Source: Flavobacterium sp. (GTDB lineage: Bacteria > Bacteroidota > Bacteroidia > Flavobacteriales > Flavobacteriaceae). From it: 64,000 nt of DNA. Under the pieces are notes generated by a model, which saw nothing but the letters and a program-made list of their open reading frames with translations, ran no database searches and had not been told where the DNA came from. The translations under genes were made by a program, and so were the position numbers. The stretch covers positions 124,001 through 188,000 of the forward strand of contig JADBYA010000002.1 in assembly GCA_020403245.1 (NCBI GenBank). Direction: 5' to 3'. This document shows positions 51,384 through 59,927 of the stretch, one piece after another (positions within the stretch are counted from its first letter, which is position 1; each line of letters starts with the position of its first letter).

Positions 51384-52244
51384 ATGATACAATCCATGAC
51401 GGGTTTTGGGAAAGCAACACTGCAATTACCAACCAAAAAAATTACCGTAGAAATAAAATCACTAAATTCTAAAGGATTAGATTTAAATACGCGCATGCCG
51501 TCTGTTTTCAGAGAGATGGAACTGGGTTTGCGCAACCAACTTTCACAGCGATTAGAGCGCGGAAAAATCGACTTTTCATTATATGTTGAAGTTACAGGCG
51601 AAGACACATCGTCCAAACTTAATGTGCCCATTATAAAAGGATACATCAATCAAATGAAAGCGATTTTGCCCAATGCCGATGAAACCGAATTGATGAAAAT
51701 GGCAGTAAGAATGCCCGATGCTTTAAAAACCGAGCGCGACGAAATTGATGAAAACGAATGGAAACAAATCCAAACGGTAATTGATGACGCACTAGAAAAT
51801 ATAGTGCAATTCCGCAAAGACGAAGGCGTTTCTTTAGAAAAGGATTTTTTGCATCGCATTGCCAATATCATGACGATGATGAACAACGCGGTTTCATATG
51901 ATGCCGAAAGAGTGGAAACCGTTAAAACAAGATTACGAACTGCTTTAGACGAACTCAAAGAAAACGTGGATGAAAATCGTTTTGAGCAAGAATTGATATT
52001 TTATTTAGAAAAATACGATATCACCGAAGAGAAAGTTCGCTTAGAAAATCACTTAAATTATTTCATTGAAACGCTTGCAGGAACCGAAGCCAACGGAAGA
52101 AAACTAGGTTTCATCACTCAAGAAATGGGAAGAGAAATCAACACCATGGGTTCAAAATCCAATCATACCGAAATGCAGAAATTAGTCGTGATGATGAAAG
52201 ATGAATTAGAGAAGATTAAGGAGCAAGTGCTTAATGTTTTATAA
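51384..52244 (+). CDS. YicC family protein (endoribonuclease-like)
   Basis: 286 residues. MIQSMTGFGKA at the N-terminus, SLNSKGLDLNTRMP, and the C-terminal GRKLGFITQEMGREINTMGSK are the conserved blocks of YicC/YloC, recently linked to RNA cleavage in E. coli. Its genomic neighbour gmk is typical. The gene is complete and probably heads a transcript with the next three genes. Confidence 0.92.
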   Translation: MIQSMTGFGKATLQLPTKKITVEIKSLNSKGLDLNTRMPSVFREMELGLRNQLSQRLERGKIDFSLYVEVTGEDTSSKLNVPIIKGYINQMKAILPNADETELMKMAVRMPDALKTERDEIDENEWKQIQTVIDDALENIVQFRKDEGVSLEKDFLHRIANIMTMMNNAVSYDAERVETVKTRLRTALDELKENVDENRFEQELIFYLEKYDITEEKVRLENHLNYFIETLAGTEANGRKLGFITQEMGREINTMGSKSNHTEMQKLVVMMKDELEKIKEQVLNVL

Positions 52245-52282
52245 GTATTAAGACAGGAGTATTAAGTATTAAGATTTTAAAA

Positions 52283-52639
52283 ATGAACAATAGAGATAAA
52301 ACTAAGTACATTGTTAATGATGGTAAAAAGCTGCCTAAAAACCGATTTGTACATGAAGTTGTTAAAATATATTTAAATAATCATAAATCAACTTTTTCTA
52401 CTTTAAACAATGTTTTTTTAAGAGAATATCAAGGTTCTACAGGAGTTATAAACAAACTTGATTATGTATTGTCAAAATATGCAAATCATAATAATAAAAG
52501 GCATTTCCTCAATTCAAATGAGATTTTAATGAGTTCCGATAATATTAAATTTGTTGTTTCAACGGAGTGGAATAAAGATAATGTAAAAAATATCGTTAAA
52601 ATAGCCGAGCAAGAAGGCATTGATATAATTCAAGTATAA
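52283..52639 (+). CDS. Hypothetical protein between yicC and gmk
   Basis: 118 residues, basic, with a winged-helix-like N-terminal half (residues 18-70: FVHEVVKIYLNNHKSTFSTL, LREYQGSTGVINKLDY) and a strand-rich end (IKFVVSTEWNKDNVKNIVKIAEQEGIDIIQV). The second half resembles a small domain I have seen at the ends of restriction-type proteins in Bacteroidota, but I cannot name the family. It separates two genes that are normally adjacent. Upstream lies a short AGTATTAAG tandem repeat, in one orientation only. Confidence 0.65.
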   Translation: MNNRDKTKYIVNDGKKLPKNRFVHEVVKIYLNNHKSTFSTLNNVFLREYQGSTGVINKLDYVLSKYANHNNKRHFLNSNEILMSSDNIKFVVSTEWNKDNVKNIVKIAEQEGIDIIQV

Positions 52640-52649
52640 ATTCTAAAAA

Positions 52650-53222
52650 ATGCAAAAAGGAAAACTACTCGTATTCTCTGCACCATCGGGTTCAGGAAAA
52701 ACCACGATTGTCAGGCATTTATTAGCGCAACCTGATTTGAACTTGGAATTCTCCATTTCAGCAGCAACACGCGAACCAAGAGGTGAAGAAGTGCATGGAA
52801 AAGAGTATTATTTTATGTCGATTTCCGACTTCAAGAAACACATCAAAGCCGGGGATTTTATCGAATGGGAAGAAGTATATCGGGATAATTTTTATGGCAC
52901 TTTGAAAAGCGAAGTCGAGCGCATTTGGGCCAAAGGCAAAAACGTTATTTTTGATATTGATGTTTCGGGTGGATTGCGTATAAAGTCTAAATTTCCTAAA
53001 GAAACGTTAGCAGTTTTTGTAAAACCGCCAAGTGTTGATGAACTAAAACGCCGCTTAAAAGAACGTTCCACCGAAAGTGATGATAAAATCAACATGCGCA
53101 TTGCAAAAGCACATGTTGAACTAGCAACTGCGCCACAATTTGACTCCATTATTAAGAATTATGATTTGGATGTGGCGAAGCTAGAAGCATATCAATTGGT
53201 GAAAGAATTTGTTTCTAAATAA
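52650..53222 (+). CDS. gmk: Guanylate kinase
   Basis: 190 residues. Walker A SAPSGSGKTTIVRHL at residues 10-24, SAATREPRGEEVHGKEYYF for GMP binding, and FIEWEEVYRDNFYGT. It phosphorylates GMP to GDP in the cytosol. It begins 10 bp after the hypothetical gene. Confidence 0.96.
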   Translation: MQKGKLLVFSAPSGSGKTTIVRHLLAQPDLNLEFSISAATREPRGEEVHGKEYYFMSISDFKKHIKAGDFIEWEEVYRDNFYGTLKSEVERIWAKGKNVIFDIDVSGGLRIKSKFPKETLAVFVKPPSVDELKRRLKERSTESDDKINMRIAKAHVELATAPQFDSIIKNYDLDVAKLEAYQLVKEFVSK

Positions 53223-53229
53223 AATTATT

Positions 53230-53310
53230 GAACAAAGTCTTACAAAGTTTGCACCAAGAAATCCATAAACTTCGTGAAACTCTGTGAAAAACTTCGTGAA
53301 ACTCTGTGAT
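53230..53310. repeat. Imperfect hairpin of CTTCGTGAAACTCTGTG words
   Basis: Two direct copies of CTTCGTGAAACTCTGTG near the nadD start, preceded by AAAGTCTTACAAAGTTTGCACCAAG in inverted orientation. Arms pair at roughly two thirds of positions. Confidence 0.6.
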
Positions 53311-53317
53311 ACAAAAA

Positions 53318-53905
53318 ATGAAAATCGGTCTCTACTTCGGCACATTTAATCCCATTCATGTTGGGCATATGATTATTGCCAATCATATGGCGGAGCATTC
53401 CGATTTAGATCAAATTTGGATGGTGGTAACGCCACACAATCCGTTGAAGCAAAAAAACACGTTACTTGATGATTACCAGCGATTGCATATGGTTCATTTG
53501 GCAACAGAAGAGTATCCAAAAATTAGACCTTCGGATATCGAATTCAAATTGCCTCAGCCCAATTATACCGTGAATACCTTAGCGCATTTATTAGAAAAAT
53601 ATCCCCAACACGAGTTTTCTCTAATTATGGGCGAAGACAACTTGAAGTCTTTTCATAAGTGGAAAAACTACGAGTATATTTTGCAACACCACGATATTTA
53701 TGTTTATCCAAGGGTTTCAGAATCAACAGATGCCAATACAAGTTCAGTATTACATCATTCTCGAATTCACAAAATCGATGCACCAATAGTGGAAGTATCT
53801 TCAACGTTTATTAGAAATAACATTAAAAACAAAAAAAATGTTGCGGCTTTGCTACCGCGAAAAGTTTGGGAATACGTCGATCATAATAATTTTTACAAAA
53901 AATAA
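53318..53905 (+). CDS. nadD: Nicotinate-nucleotide adenylyltransferase
   Basis: 195 residues from ATG 53318 (a GTG 12 bp upstream is in frame but lies in the repeat arm). GTFNPIHVGHMIIA is the HxGH nucleotidyl-transferase motif and EVSSTFIRNNIKNKK near residue 170 is the ISSTxIR motif. It makes NaAD from nicotinate mononucleotide and ATP in NAD synthesis. It follows gmk on the same strand. Confidence 0.95.
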   Translation: MKIGLYFGTFNPIHVGHMIIANHMAEHSDLDQIWMVVTPHNPLKQKNTLLDDYQRLHMVHLATEEYPKIRPSDIEFKLPQPNYTVNTLAHLLEKYPQHEFSLIMGEDNLKSFHKWKNYEYILQHHDIYVYPRVSESTDANTSSVLHHSRIHKIDAPIVEVSSTFIRNNIKNKKNVAALLPRKVWEYVDHNNFYKK

Positions 53906-53971
53906 CTTAACCTTACTTTACCACTTGTTCCCAATCTGTTTCGTAACTTTAACATTTAAAATTAAATTACT

Positions 53972-55138
53972 ATGCTAAACTTCGAATTATACAATCCAAC
54001 CAACTATGTTTTTGGGAAAGGACAAACCCAAAAATTATCAAAATTAGTTCCCACCAATGCTAAAATTCTTTTGGCTTATGGTGGTGGAAGTATTTTTAAA
54101 AATGGCGTTTACGACCAAGTAAAAGCAGCATTGAAGGGGAATGAAATTGTTGAATTTGGTGGTATAGAACCCAACCCAAGATTTGAAACCTTGATGAAAG
54201 CCGTGGAAATTGTAAAATCGCAAAACATTACTTTTATCCTTGCTGTTGGCGGTGGAAGTGTGATTGATGGTGTAAAATTCATTTCGGGTGCTGTTCATTA
54301 TGAAGGAGATGCGATTGACATTTTAAAAAAGAAAATTTTATTTAAAGATAAATCCAAAGTAATTCCTTTTGGAACCGTATTGACATTACCAGCTACGGGT
54401 TCCGAAATGAATTCTGGTGCTGTAGTAACCATTGAGTCAACACAGGAAAAACTAACACTTGGTGGAAGCGCTTTGTTTCCCATTTTTTCTATTGTCGATC
54501 CTACAGTAATTATTTCGTTACCAAAAAGACAAATTCAAAACGGAATTATCGATGCTTTTACTCATGTGATGGAGCAATATTTGACGTATCCACACGATGC
54601 CATGCTTCAAGACCGAATAGCAGAAGGCATTTTGCAAACCCTAATAGAAGTTGGTCCAGCAGTAGTTGAAAACCCTAGTGATTACAAATTGGCTTCTAAT
54701 TATGTTTGGTGCGCTACCATGGCGCTGAATGGACTAATCCAAAAAGGCGTTCCGTCGGATTGGGCAACTCACATGATTGGCCACGAATTAACGGCTTTAT
54801 ACGAAATAGATCATGCCAGAACGTTAGCAATCATAGCGCCAAGTTTATATAAAGTAATGTTTGAAACCAAAAAAGAAAAATTGGCACAATATGGCGAAAG
54901 AGTTTGGAATATAACGGGAAATTCAATCGAAGAAAAAGCAGAAAAAGCTATAGCCAAAACAGTAGAGTTTTTCCATCAAATGGGAATGAAAACTAAACTT
55001 TCCGAAAATACAGACAACTACCTAAACACAGCAGATTTTATTGTCAATCGTTTTGAAGAAAGAGGTTGGAAAGCCCTTGGCGAAAAACAAAATGTTACTC
55101 TGGAAAAAGTTAGAGCAATTGTAGAATTGAGCTATTAA
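53972..55138 (+). CDS. Iron-containing alcohol dehydrogenase (butanol dehydrogenase type)
   Basis: 388 residues. NAD(P) binding in LLAYGGGSIFKNG and GGGSVIDGVKF, and TLPATGSEMNSGAV near 145. The metal ligands lie in the GIIDAFTHVMEQYL (Asp, His) and GHELTALYEIDHARTLAI (two His) blocks. It matches YqhD/BDH-like enzymes that reduce aldehydes, usually with NADPH; physiological substrate unknown. No operon partner. Confidence 0.92.
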   Translation: MLNFELYNPTNYVFGKGQTQKLSKLVPTNAKILLAYGGGSIFKNGVYDQVKAALKGNEIVEFGGIEPNPRFETLMKAVEIVKSQNITFILAVGGGSVIDGVKFISGAVHYEGDAIDILKKKILFKDKSKVIPFGTVLTLPATGSEMNSGAVVTIESTQEKLTLGGSALFPIFSIVDPTVIISLPKRQIQNGIIDAFTHVMEQYLTYPHDAMLQDRIAEGILQTLIEVGPAVVENPSDYKLASNYVWCATMALNGLIQKGVPSDWATHMIGHELTALYEIDHARTLAIIAPSLYKVMFETKKEKLAQYGERVWNITGNSIEEKAEKAIAKTVEFFHQMGMKTKLSENTDNYLNTADFIVNRFEERGWKALGEKQNVTLEKVRAIVELSY

Positions 55139-55267
55139 TTTTAGTGAAGAGTGAAAAGTAATTGGAAGAAAAAAGTTTTTTGAACTTTCTGCTTACCTAG
55201 TGCCTTCGTGGTTAAATACAATTCAAAAGGCGTTCAAGAGTTTTTTTCTGAATGTCTTTTTTTGTTA

Positions 55268-55414
55268 AGGAGCTAATCCTGCTTTCCATTTCAAGATTGT
55301 TTGCAAATAACTTTTTTTCTAAATCTTATAAAGAGCTTCCGTTGGTCGCTTTTTTAAGATACGAAAAAATAGCTTTTTGTTTCACAATGCTTTCCATTGC
55401 AATCAGGGCTATAC
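55268..55414 (-). repeat. Second structured repeat element, expanded copy
   Basis: Read on the minus strand it begins TAGCCCTGATTGCAATGG and ends AATGGAAAGCAGGATTAGC, the same flanks as the element at 49867-49953 (CCCGATTGTAACGG ... AGTGGAAAGCGGG). The 11-mer TGCTTTCCATT occurs twice (55280-55290 and 55388-55398). Confidence 0.55.
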
Positions 55415-55451
55415 CCGTAACTAATGGTTTGCCAATGCCATAAAAAAAGAG

Positions 55452-55459
55452 TATTTTTG
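55452..55459 (+). promoter_or_regulatory. gpsA promoter element TATTTTTG
   Basis: TAnnTTTG 14 bp before the gpsA ATG. Confidence 0.45.
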
Positions 55460-55473
55460 ATTTTTCAAACGAT

Positions 55474-56475
55474 ATGGAAATGAATTTAAATCCAAAATTT
55501 GCAGTAATAGGCGGCGGAAGTTGGGCTACAGCCATTGCTAAAATGCTTTGCGTTAATTTACCTGAAATTTCTTGGTACATGCGAAATGAAGAAGCTGTTG
55601 AGTACATAAAAACGAATCATCACAATCCAAACTATCTTAGTTCGGTTGAATTTGATGTAAAAAAGTTAAAACTTACATCAAATATTAATGAAGCTGTTGC
55701 TTATGCTGATTATATAATTTTTGCCATTCCATCAGCGTTTTTAAGCTCTGAACTTGAAAAGCTTACCGAAAGCTTACAAGAAAAAGTAATTTTTTCTGCG
55801 ATAAAAGGAATTGTTCCCGAAACGTTCTTGATTGTTGGCGAACATTTCCATAAAAAATTTGATATTCCATTTGAAAATATTGGTGTGATTACAGGACCGT
55901 GTCATGCAGAAGAAGTAGCATTAGAACGACTTTCTTATTTAACAATTGCTTGTGGCGATTCTAAAAAGGCAAATATAGTAGCCAAAGTCTTGTCGGGGAA
56001 TTATATCAAAACCAAAATTTCAGATGACATTATCGGTACAGAATATGCGGCGATGTTGAAAAATATTTATGCTATTGCAGCCGGAATTGCTCATGGATTA
56101 GGTTATGGAGATAACTTTCAATCGGTAATCATGAGCAATGCCATTCGTGAGATGAAAAAATTCATCCGAAAAGTGCATAAAATGAAGCGCAACATCAATA
56201 ACTCTGCTTACTTAGGCGATTTATTGGTTACAGGATATTCTGTTTTTTCGCGAAACAGGATGTTTGGCAACATGATTGGAAAAGGGTACACCGTAAAATC
56301 AGCTATGATGGAAATGAGTATGGTGGCCGAAGGGTATTATGCTGTAAAAAGCGCCTATAAATTGAACCAAGAATACAAGGCGAAAACACCCATAATTGAT
56401 GCAGTCTATCAAATTTTGTATGAAGGTAAAGATGCAAAATCAGTATTTAAAAAATTAACGGAAAAATTAGATTGA
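55474..56475 (+). CDS. gpsA: NAD(P)H-dependent glycerol-3-phosphate dehydrogenase
   Basis: 333 residues. GGGSWATAIAKML at the N-terminus is the GxGxxA NAD(P) loop, VITGPCHAEEVA near 142 and the catalytic Lys in AAMLKNIYAIAAGIAHGLGYGDN near 193. It makes sn-glycerol 3-phosphate for phospholipids. ATG at 55480 is an equally good start two codons later. Confidence 0.94.
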   Translation: MEMNLNPKFAVIGGGSWATAIAKMLCVNLPEISWYMRNEEAVEYIKTNHHNPNYLSSVEFDVKKLKLTSNINEAVAYADYIIFAIPSAFLSSELEKLTESLQEKVIFSAIKGIVPETFLIVGEHFHKKFDIPFENIGVITGPCHAEEVALERLSYLTIACGDSKKANIVAKVLSGNYIKTKISDDIIGTEYAAMLKNIYAIAAGIAHGLGYGDNFQSVIMSNAIREMKKFIRKVHKMKRNINNSAYLGDLLVTGYSVFSRNRMFGNMIGKGYTVKSAMMEMSMVAEGYYAVKSAYKLNQEYKAKTPIIDAVYQILYEGKDAKSVFKKLTEKLD

Positions 56476-56476
56476 T

Positions 56477-56704
56477 ATGAGTGAAAGATGGAAATATCAA
56501 ATTAAATCAGGGATGCCATTTGGATTATTATTACCTATATGTTTAGGGTTATTCGATTGGTATGGCACTTCTTTTTCGGAAGCTTTTTTTACTTTAAAAT
56601 TTTTAATTATTCTTATTGTTTTTCTATTTCTAGGAATATTTGTAATCGGATATTACAATTGGACAGAAAAGCGAAAGACTATAGAATACAATAAGCAGAA
56701 ATAA
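56477..56704 (+). CDS. Small two-helix membrane protein
   Basis: 75 residues with two hydrophobic helices (about 14-28 and 39-62) and a charged C-terminus. It starts 1 bp after gpsA, so it is likely co-translated. Unknown function; short length keeps confidence moderate. Confidence 0.6.
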   Translation: MSERWKYQIKSGMPFGLLLPICLGLFDWYGTSFSEAFFTLKFLIILIVFLFLGIFVIGYYNWTEKRKTIEYNKQK

Positions 56705-56708
56705 AGAG

Positions 56709-57116
56709 TTACTTTACAATAACACCATCCACAAACAAAATCGGCACTTCTTCCACATAATCTGGAGTGATGGATTGTGCTTTGAAGATGAATTTTTTGT
56801 CGTATAAAGTGCTTCCAATAAAGTAAGTTACCATAAACTCATTATTCAAGAGCAATACTTTATTATTAATCATTTCAATTTTAACAGCAGAAACAGTAGG
56901 AATTTGCATAAATGCATGGCGTAAGAGCGCCGTTTTTTTCATTTCCCCATCAATGGTGCCAAACGCATTGGAAACAACCATTACGTTCTCTAAATCGAAG
57001 TCAGAATCGTTCACTAAGTAAACATACCAAACCTTTTCCATAAAGTCATCGCTCCATTCATGAACGGCAGCTAGGAACACGTTTTCAACTTTTGGAATGA
57101 TGATGTCTGATTTCAT
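56709..57116 (-). CDS. Conserved hypothetical protein
   Basis: 135 residues, no signal peptide, beta-rich: strands VWYVYLVNDSDFDLENVMVVSNAFGTI and LLRHAFMQIPTVSAVKIEMI with a C-terminal FVDGVIVK. I recall similar short cytosolic proteins in flavobacteria but no function. It is convergent with the small membrane protein gene and follows pheS on its strand, 55 bp away. Confidence 0.75.
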   Translation of the reverse strand: MKSDIIIPKVENVFLAAVHEWSDDFMEKVWYVYLVNDSDFDLENVMVVSNAFGTIDGEMKKTALLRHAFMQIPTVSAVKIEMINNKVLLLNNEFMVTYFIGSTLYDKKFIFKAQSITPDYVEEVPILFVDGVIVK

Positions 57117-57134
57117 TTATTGACAAAAACCTGT

Positions 57135-57153
57135 ACAGAGTTTCAAACTCTGT
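57135..57153. repeat. Palindrome ACAGAGTTTCAAACTCTGT
   Basis: Perfect 9-bp arms around one base, in the gap between pheS and the next gene on the minus strand; no T-tract. AGAGTTT words also occur in the hairpin before nadD. Confidence 0.65.
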
Positions 57154-57170
57154 CATGGTTAAAAGTTAAT

Positions 57171-58196
57171 TTATATACTCGCCTTAAATTGCTCTAGGAA
57201 ACGCACATCGTTTTCATAAAACAGTCTAATATCACCAATTTGATACAATAACATTGCGATACGCTCAATTCCCATTCCGAAGGCGAAACCGTTGTATTCT
57301 TCGGGATTGATGCCACAGTTTTTCAGCACATTTGGATCGACCATACCGCAACCCATAATTTCTAACCATCCTGTTCCTTTGGTAATTCGATAATCGGTTT
57401 CAGTTTTTAAGCCCCAATAAATATCAACCTCAGCACTTGGTTCTGTAAAGGGGAAATAGCTAGGTCTTAACCGTATTTTAGATTTGCCAAACATTTCTTT
57501 GGTAAAATATAAAAGCGTTTGTTTTAAGTCGGCAAACGAAACCTCCTTATCAATATACAACCCTTCAACTTGATGAAAAATACAATGCGAACGTGATGAA
57601 ATTGCTTCGTTACGAAAAACTCTTCCAGGAGAAATTGTTCTTATAGGCGGTTTGTTGTTTTCCATGTAACGCACTTGTACCGATGAGGTATGTGTTCTGA
57701 GCAAAACATCAGGATTGGTTTGAATGAAAAAAGTGTCTTGCATGTCTCTTGCAGGATGGTATTCGGGCAAGTTCAAGGCAGTGAAATTATGCCAATCGTC
57801 TTCAATTTCTGGACCTTCGGAAACGTTAAATCCTATGGTGGAAAAGATATCGATAATTTGATTTTTTACTAATGAAATTGGATGACGAGAACCTATTGTT
57901 ATGGGCTCAGCGGGTCGTGTCAAATCGCCATAAAGTCCTTTTACTTCTTCTTTGCTTTCTAATGCTTCTTGAATGGATTTTACCTTCTCTTCGGCAACTG
58001 TTTTTAAGGTATTGATAACTTGTCCGAAGTCTTTTTTCTGGTCGTTTGGAATATTTTTAAACTCGGTGAAAAGTTCTTTTAACAAACCTTTACTTCCCAA
58101 GTATTTGATGCGGAAATTTTCTAAAGCTTCTTTGTTTTTCGTATTGAATGCTTTAGCTTCTTCTATATGTTCTTTTATCTTGTCTATCATAGTCAT
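57171..58196 (-). CDS. pheS: Phenylalanyl-tRNA synthetase alpha subunit
   Basis: 341 residues. N-terminal coiled coil, then class II motifs: [19 protein letters not shown] (motif 2, near 190-210) and [17 protein letters not shown] (motif 3, near 305). [11 protein letters not shown] near 167 binds the acceptor end. It forms the tetramer with PheT, which is not in the window. A second ATG two codons on is an alternative start. Confidence 0.96.
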   Translation of the reverse strand: MTMIDKIKEHIEEAKAFNTKNKEALENFRIKYLGSKGLLKELFTEFKNIPNDQKKDFGQVINTLKTVAEEKVKSIQEALESKEEVKGLYGDLTRPAEPITIGSRHPISLVKNQIIDIFSTIGFNVSEGPEIEDDWHNFTALNLPEYHPARDMQDTFFIQTNPDVLLRTHTSSVQVRYMENNKPPIRTISPGRVFRNEAISSRSHCIFHQVEGLYIDKEVSFADLKQTLLYFTKEMFGKSKIRLRPSYFPFTEPSAEVDIYWGLKTETDYRITKGTGWLEIMGCGMVDPNVLKNCGINPEEYNGFAFGMGIERIAMLLYQIGDIRLFYENDVRFLEQFKASI

Positions 58197-58217
58197 TGTT
58201 AAAGTGCAAATTTAGGG

Positions 58218-58255
58218 AAAAGTTGGAAGTTGGAAGTTGGAAGTTTGAAGTTTTT
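58218..58255. repeat. GGAAGTTGGAAG tandem words upstream of pheS
   Basis: GTTGGAAGTTGGAAGTTGGA and a degenerate tail; same words as 11401-11437. It ends at the stop of the next upstream gene. Confidence 0.6.
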
Positions 58256-58610
58256 AGTCAATGACTTCTTTTTCCAGAAAATAATTCACAATGGCTTCTT
58301 TCATCAAAACCGATTGTTCACCCGCTTTTAGTGGCGGTAATTCTTCCTTAACGCTGTAATGTGGCCAACCGTCTTTGTCTACAAAATCAAATTCGTAGAA
58401 ACCATAAGGTTCAAGCAAACGACAAATGGCAATGTGCATCAGATTGAGTTTTTCGTCTTTTTTGAAAGTTTGGTGCACTTTCCCGAGTTCTTGCACCCCG
58501 ATTAAATATATAATAGCGTCTAAGCCCAATACATCTCCTTCAGCAAACTGATTGGAAAGGATTTGAACGACATTGTTCCAGCGGTTTTTTAATTGTTCGT
58601 CTCTTGACAC
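58254..58610 (-). CDS. Conserved hypothetical protein upstream of pheS
   Basis: 118 residues beginning at GTG (58610); a stop codon precedes and no ATG is available. Helical, with LGLDAIIYLIGVQELGKVH and LNLMHIAICRLLEPYGFYEF blocks followed by KDGWPHYSVKEELPPL. I recognise it as a conserved flavobacterial protein without a known role. It is cytosolic. Confidence 0.75.
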   Translation of the reverse strand: MSRDEQLKNRWNNVVQILSNQFAEGDVLGLDAIIYLIGVQELGKVHQTFKKDEKLNLMHIAICRLLEPYGFYEFDFVDKDGWPHYSVKEELPPLKAGEQSVLMKEAIVNYFLEKEVID

Positions 58611-58720
58611 GTGAATTATGATTGTTGATTAACGATTTAAGATTTTTGAAGGATTAAATCGATATCAAAATTAGTTTGCAAAGATAGACATACTGACCAC
58701 TAATTACTGAATACTGACCA

Positions 58721-59467
58721 CTAATTCTTAATCTCTTTAATCGCGCTTTCCTCAATCCAACCTATGGTTTCATCGGTGAGTGCAACTTTTTTCCAGTTGG
58801 CAATGCTTTCTAAAATGTAAACTTTTGTTCCTTCGTGTAAAACGGTTGCATCCTGACTTCCCGTTTTTGGTTCGCTTTTTAATGGTGTTGATTCAGCAAA
58901 AACGATGGCGGGTCTTTCGTTATCATTACGACTTTTTTCATAAAATCCAGAAGCAGCACTTAGTACAATTCCAAACAACCAAACGAACATTCCGATAAAA
59001 AAAACTCTTTTTAAACTTGTCTTTTCTGAAAAATAATAACCTGCAAAAAACCCTAAAAACAAGAACGCAAAAACGACCGCAATCCAAGCCCAAGTGTCAT
59101 AATGATATTTCGAAGTAAAGTCAGAGAGCAGTTTGTTGAAACCTACTTTCGGTATGACTTTGATGTCATCAATTGCCATTTTTCGGGCAAAATCTAAATT
59201 GGTTTTGATTTCAGAGTCATTTGGACTAAGCAATAATGCTTTTTCATAATTGTAAATTGCCGGAGCCACTTTGTGTAATTTGTAATAACAATTTCCCAAA
59301 TTAAAATACAATTCAGCCGATTGTTTTCCTGAGTTTATGATACTTTCATAACTCGAAATGGCTGCTTGGTAATTTTCTTTTTGATACTGTTGATTGCCTT
59401 GTTCAAAAGCGGTTTGTGCCCAAAAGGCCTGAGAAACAAATAGCATTATAAGTAGTGTCTTTTTCAT
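58721..59467 (-). CDS. batE: BatE: tetratricopeptide and SH3-like protein of the aerotolerance operon
   Basis: 248 residues. Signal peptide ending at FWAQ, TPR units at about 20-90 (AFEQGNQQYQKENYQAAISSYES, AELYFNLGNCYYKLHKVAPAIYNYEKAL), two membrane helices (about 128-147 and 155-172) and a C-terminal SH3-like domain (FAESTPLKSEPKTGSQ...). This layout and its place after batD fit BatE. The Bat proteins are linked to oxygen tolerance and envelope stress in Bacteroidota. Confidence 0.85.
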   Translation of the reverse strand: MKKTLLIMLFVSQAFWAQTAFEQGNQQYQKENYQAAISSYESIINSGKQSAELYFNLGNCYYKLHKVAPAIYNYEKALLLSPNDSEIKTNLDFARKMAIDDIKVIPKVGFNKLLSDFTSKYHYDTWAWIAVVFAFLFLGFFAGYYFSEKTSLKRVFFIGMFVWLFGIVLSAASGFYEKSRNDNERPAIVFAESTPLKSEPKTGSQDATVLHEGTKVYILESIANWKKVALTDETIGWIEESAIKEIKN

Positions 59468-59473
59468 ATATTT

Positions 59474-59514
59474 TTAACCACGAAGTTCACAAAGAAGGCA
59501 CAATGAGCACAAAG
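59474..59514. repeat. Inverted-repeat arm downstream of GxxExxY gene 2
   Basis: It opens TTAACCACGAAGTTCACAAA. Reverse complement of 59981-60019 at 31 of 39 positions; 2 bp from the gene stop. Confidence 0.8.
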
Positions 59515-59516
59515 AA

Positions 59517-59900
59517 TTACAATGTACCATTGATGATTCTACGAACGCCATCTTTTAATAGTTTCACATTAAAATTAATTAATAAGCCCAATTTACAACT
59601 GGACAATTTTAAGTAAGTTAACAATTGAGCTAAATGGACATCATTTAACAATTCAACCGATTTTACTTCTACTATAAATTTATTTTCGATAATAATATCT
59701 ATTCTATAACCTATTTCCAAATTAACTTCTTCATATATCAATGGAAGTGGTTTTTGTTTTTCAACTCTAAGACCTGTCTTTTTAAGTTCATAAAATAAAC
59801 ATTCTTCATAAGCACTTTCGAGTAATCCAGGGCCGAGTGATTTGTGAACCTTCAACGCTGATTCAAATACAATACTTGATATTTGTTCCTCGGTAATCAT
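59517..59900 (-). CDS. GxxExxY protein (PD-(D/E)XK nuclease-like), inside the bat operon
   Basis: 127 residues. GPGLLESAYEECLF is the GxxExxY signature and YRIDIIIENKFIVEVKS supplies the Asp and ExK of a PD-(D/E)XK-type site; LLTYLKLSSCKLGLLINFNV follows as in the copy at 45764-46177. It separates batE from batD, which are otherwise neighbours, and is bracketed by inverted repeats that are unrelated in sequence to those around gene 1. Confidence 0.88.
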   Translation of the reverse strand: MITEEQISSIVFESALKVHKSLGPGLLESAYEECLFYELKKTGLRVEKQKPLPLIYEEVNLEIGYRIDIIIENKFIVEVKSVELLNDVHLAQLLTYLKLSSCKLGLLINFNVKLLKDGVRRIINGTL

Positions 59901-59927
59901 ATTTTTAATCTAATAATTCTGTTTTAT

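Larger units (their letters stand above)
55139..55473. other. Gene-free stretch with a degenerate structured repeat
   Basis: No coding sequence is supported; short frames on both strands lack any protein pattern. It holds a CCTTCGTGGTTAAAT word (about 55202-55216) and the structured repeat at 55268-55414. The gpsA promoter lies at 55452-55459. Confidence 0.65.

Noticed and set aside
55252..55607. Short frames on both strands upstream of gpsA
   Set aside because: They cross a degenerate structured repeat and, on the minus strand, run into gpsA coding sequence; composition is not protein-like.
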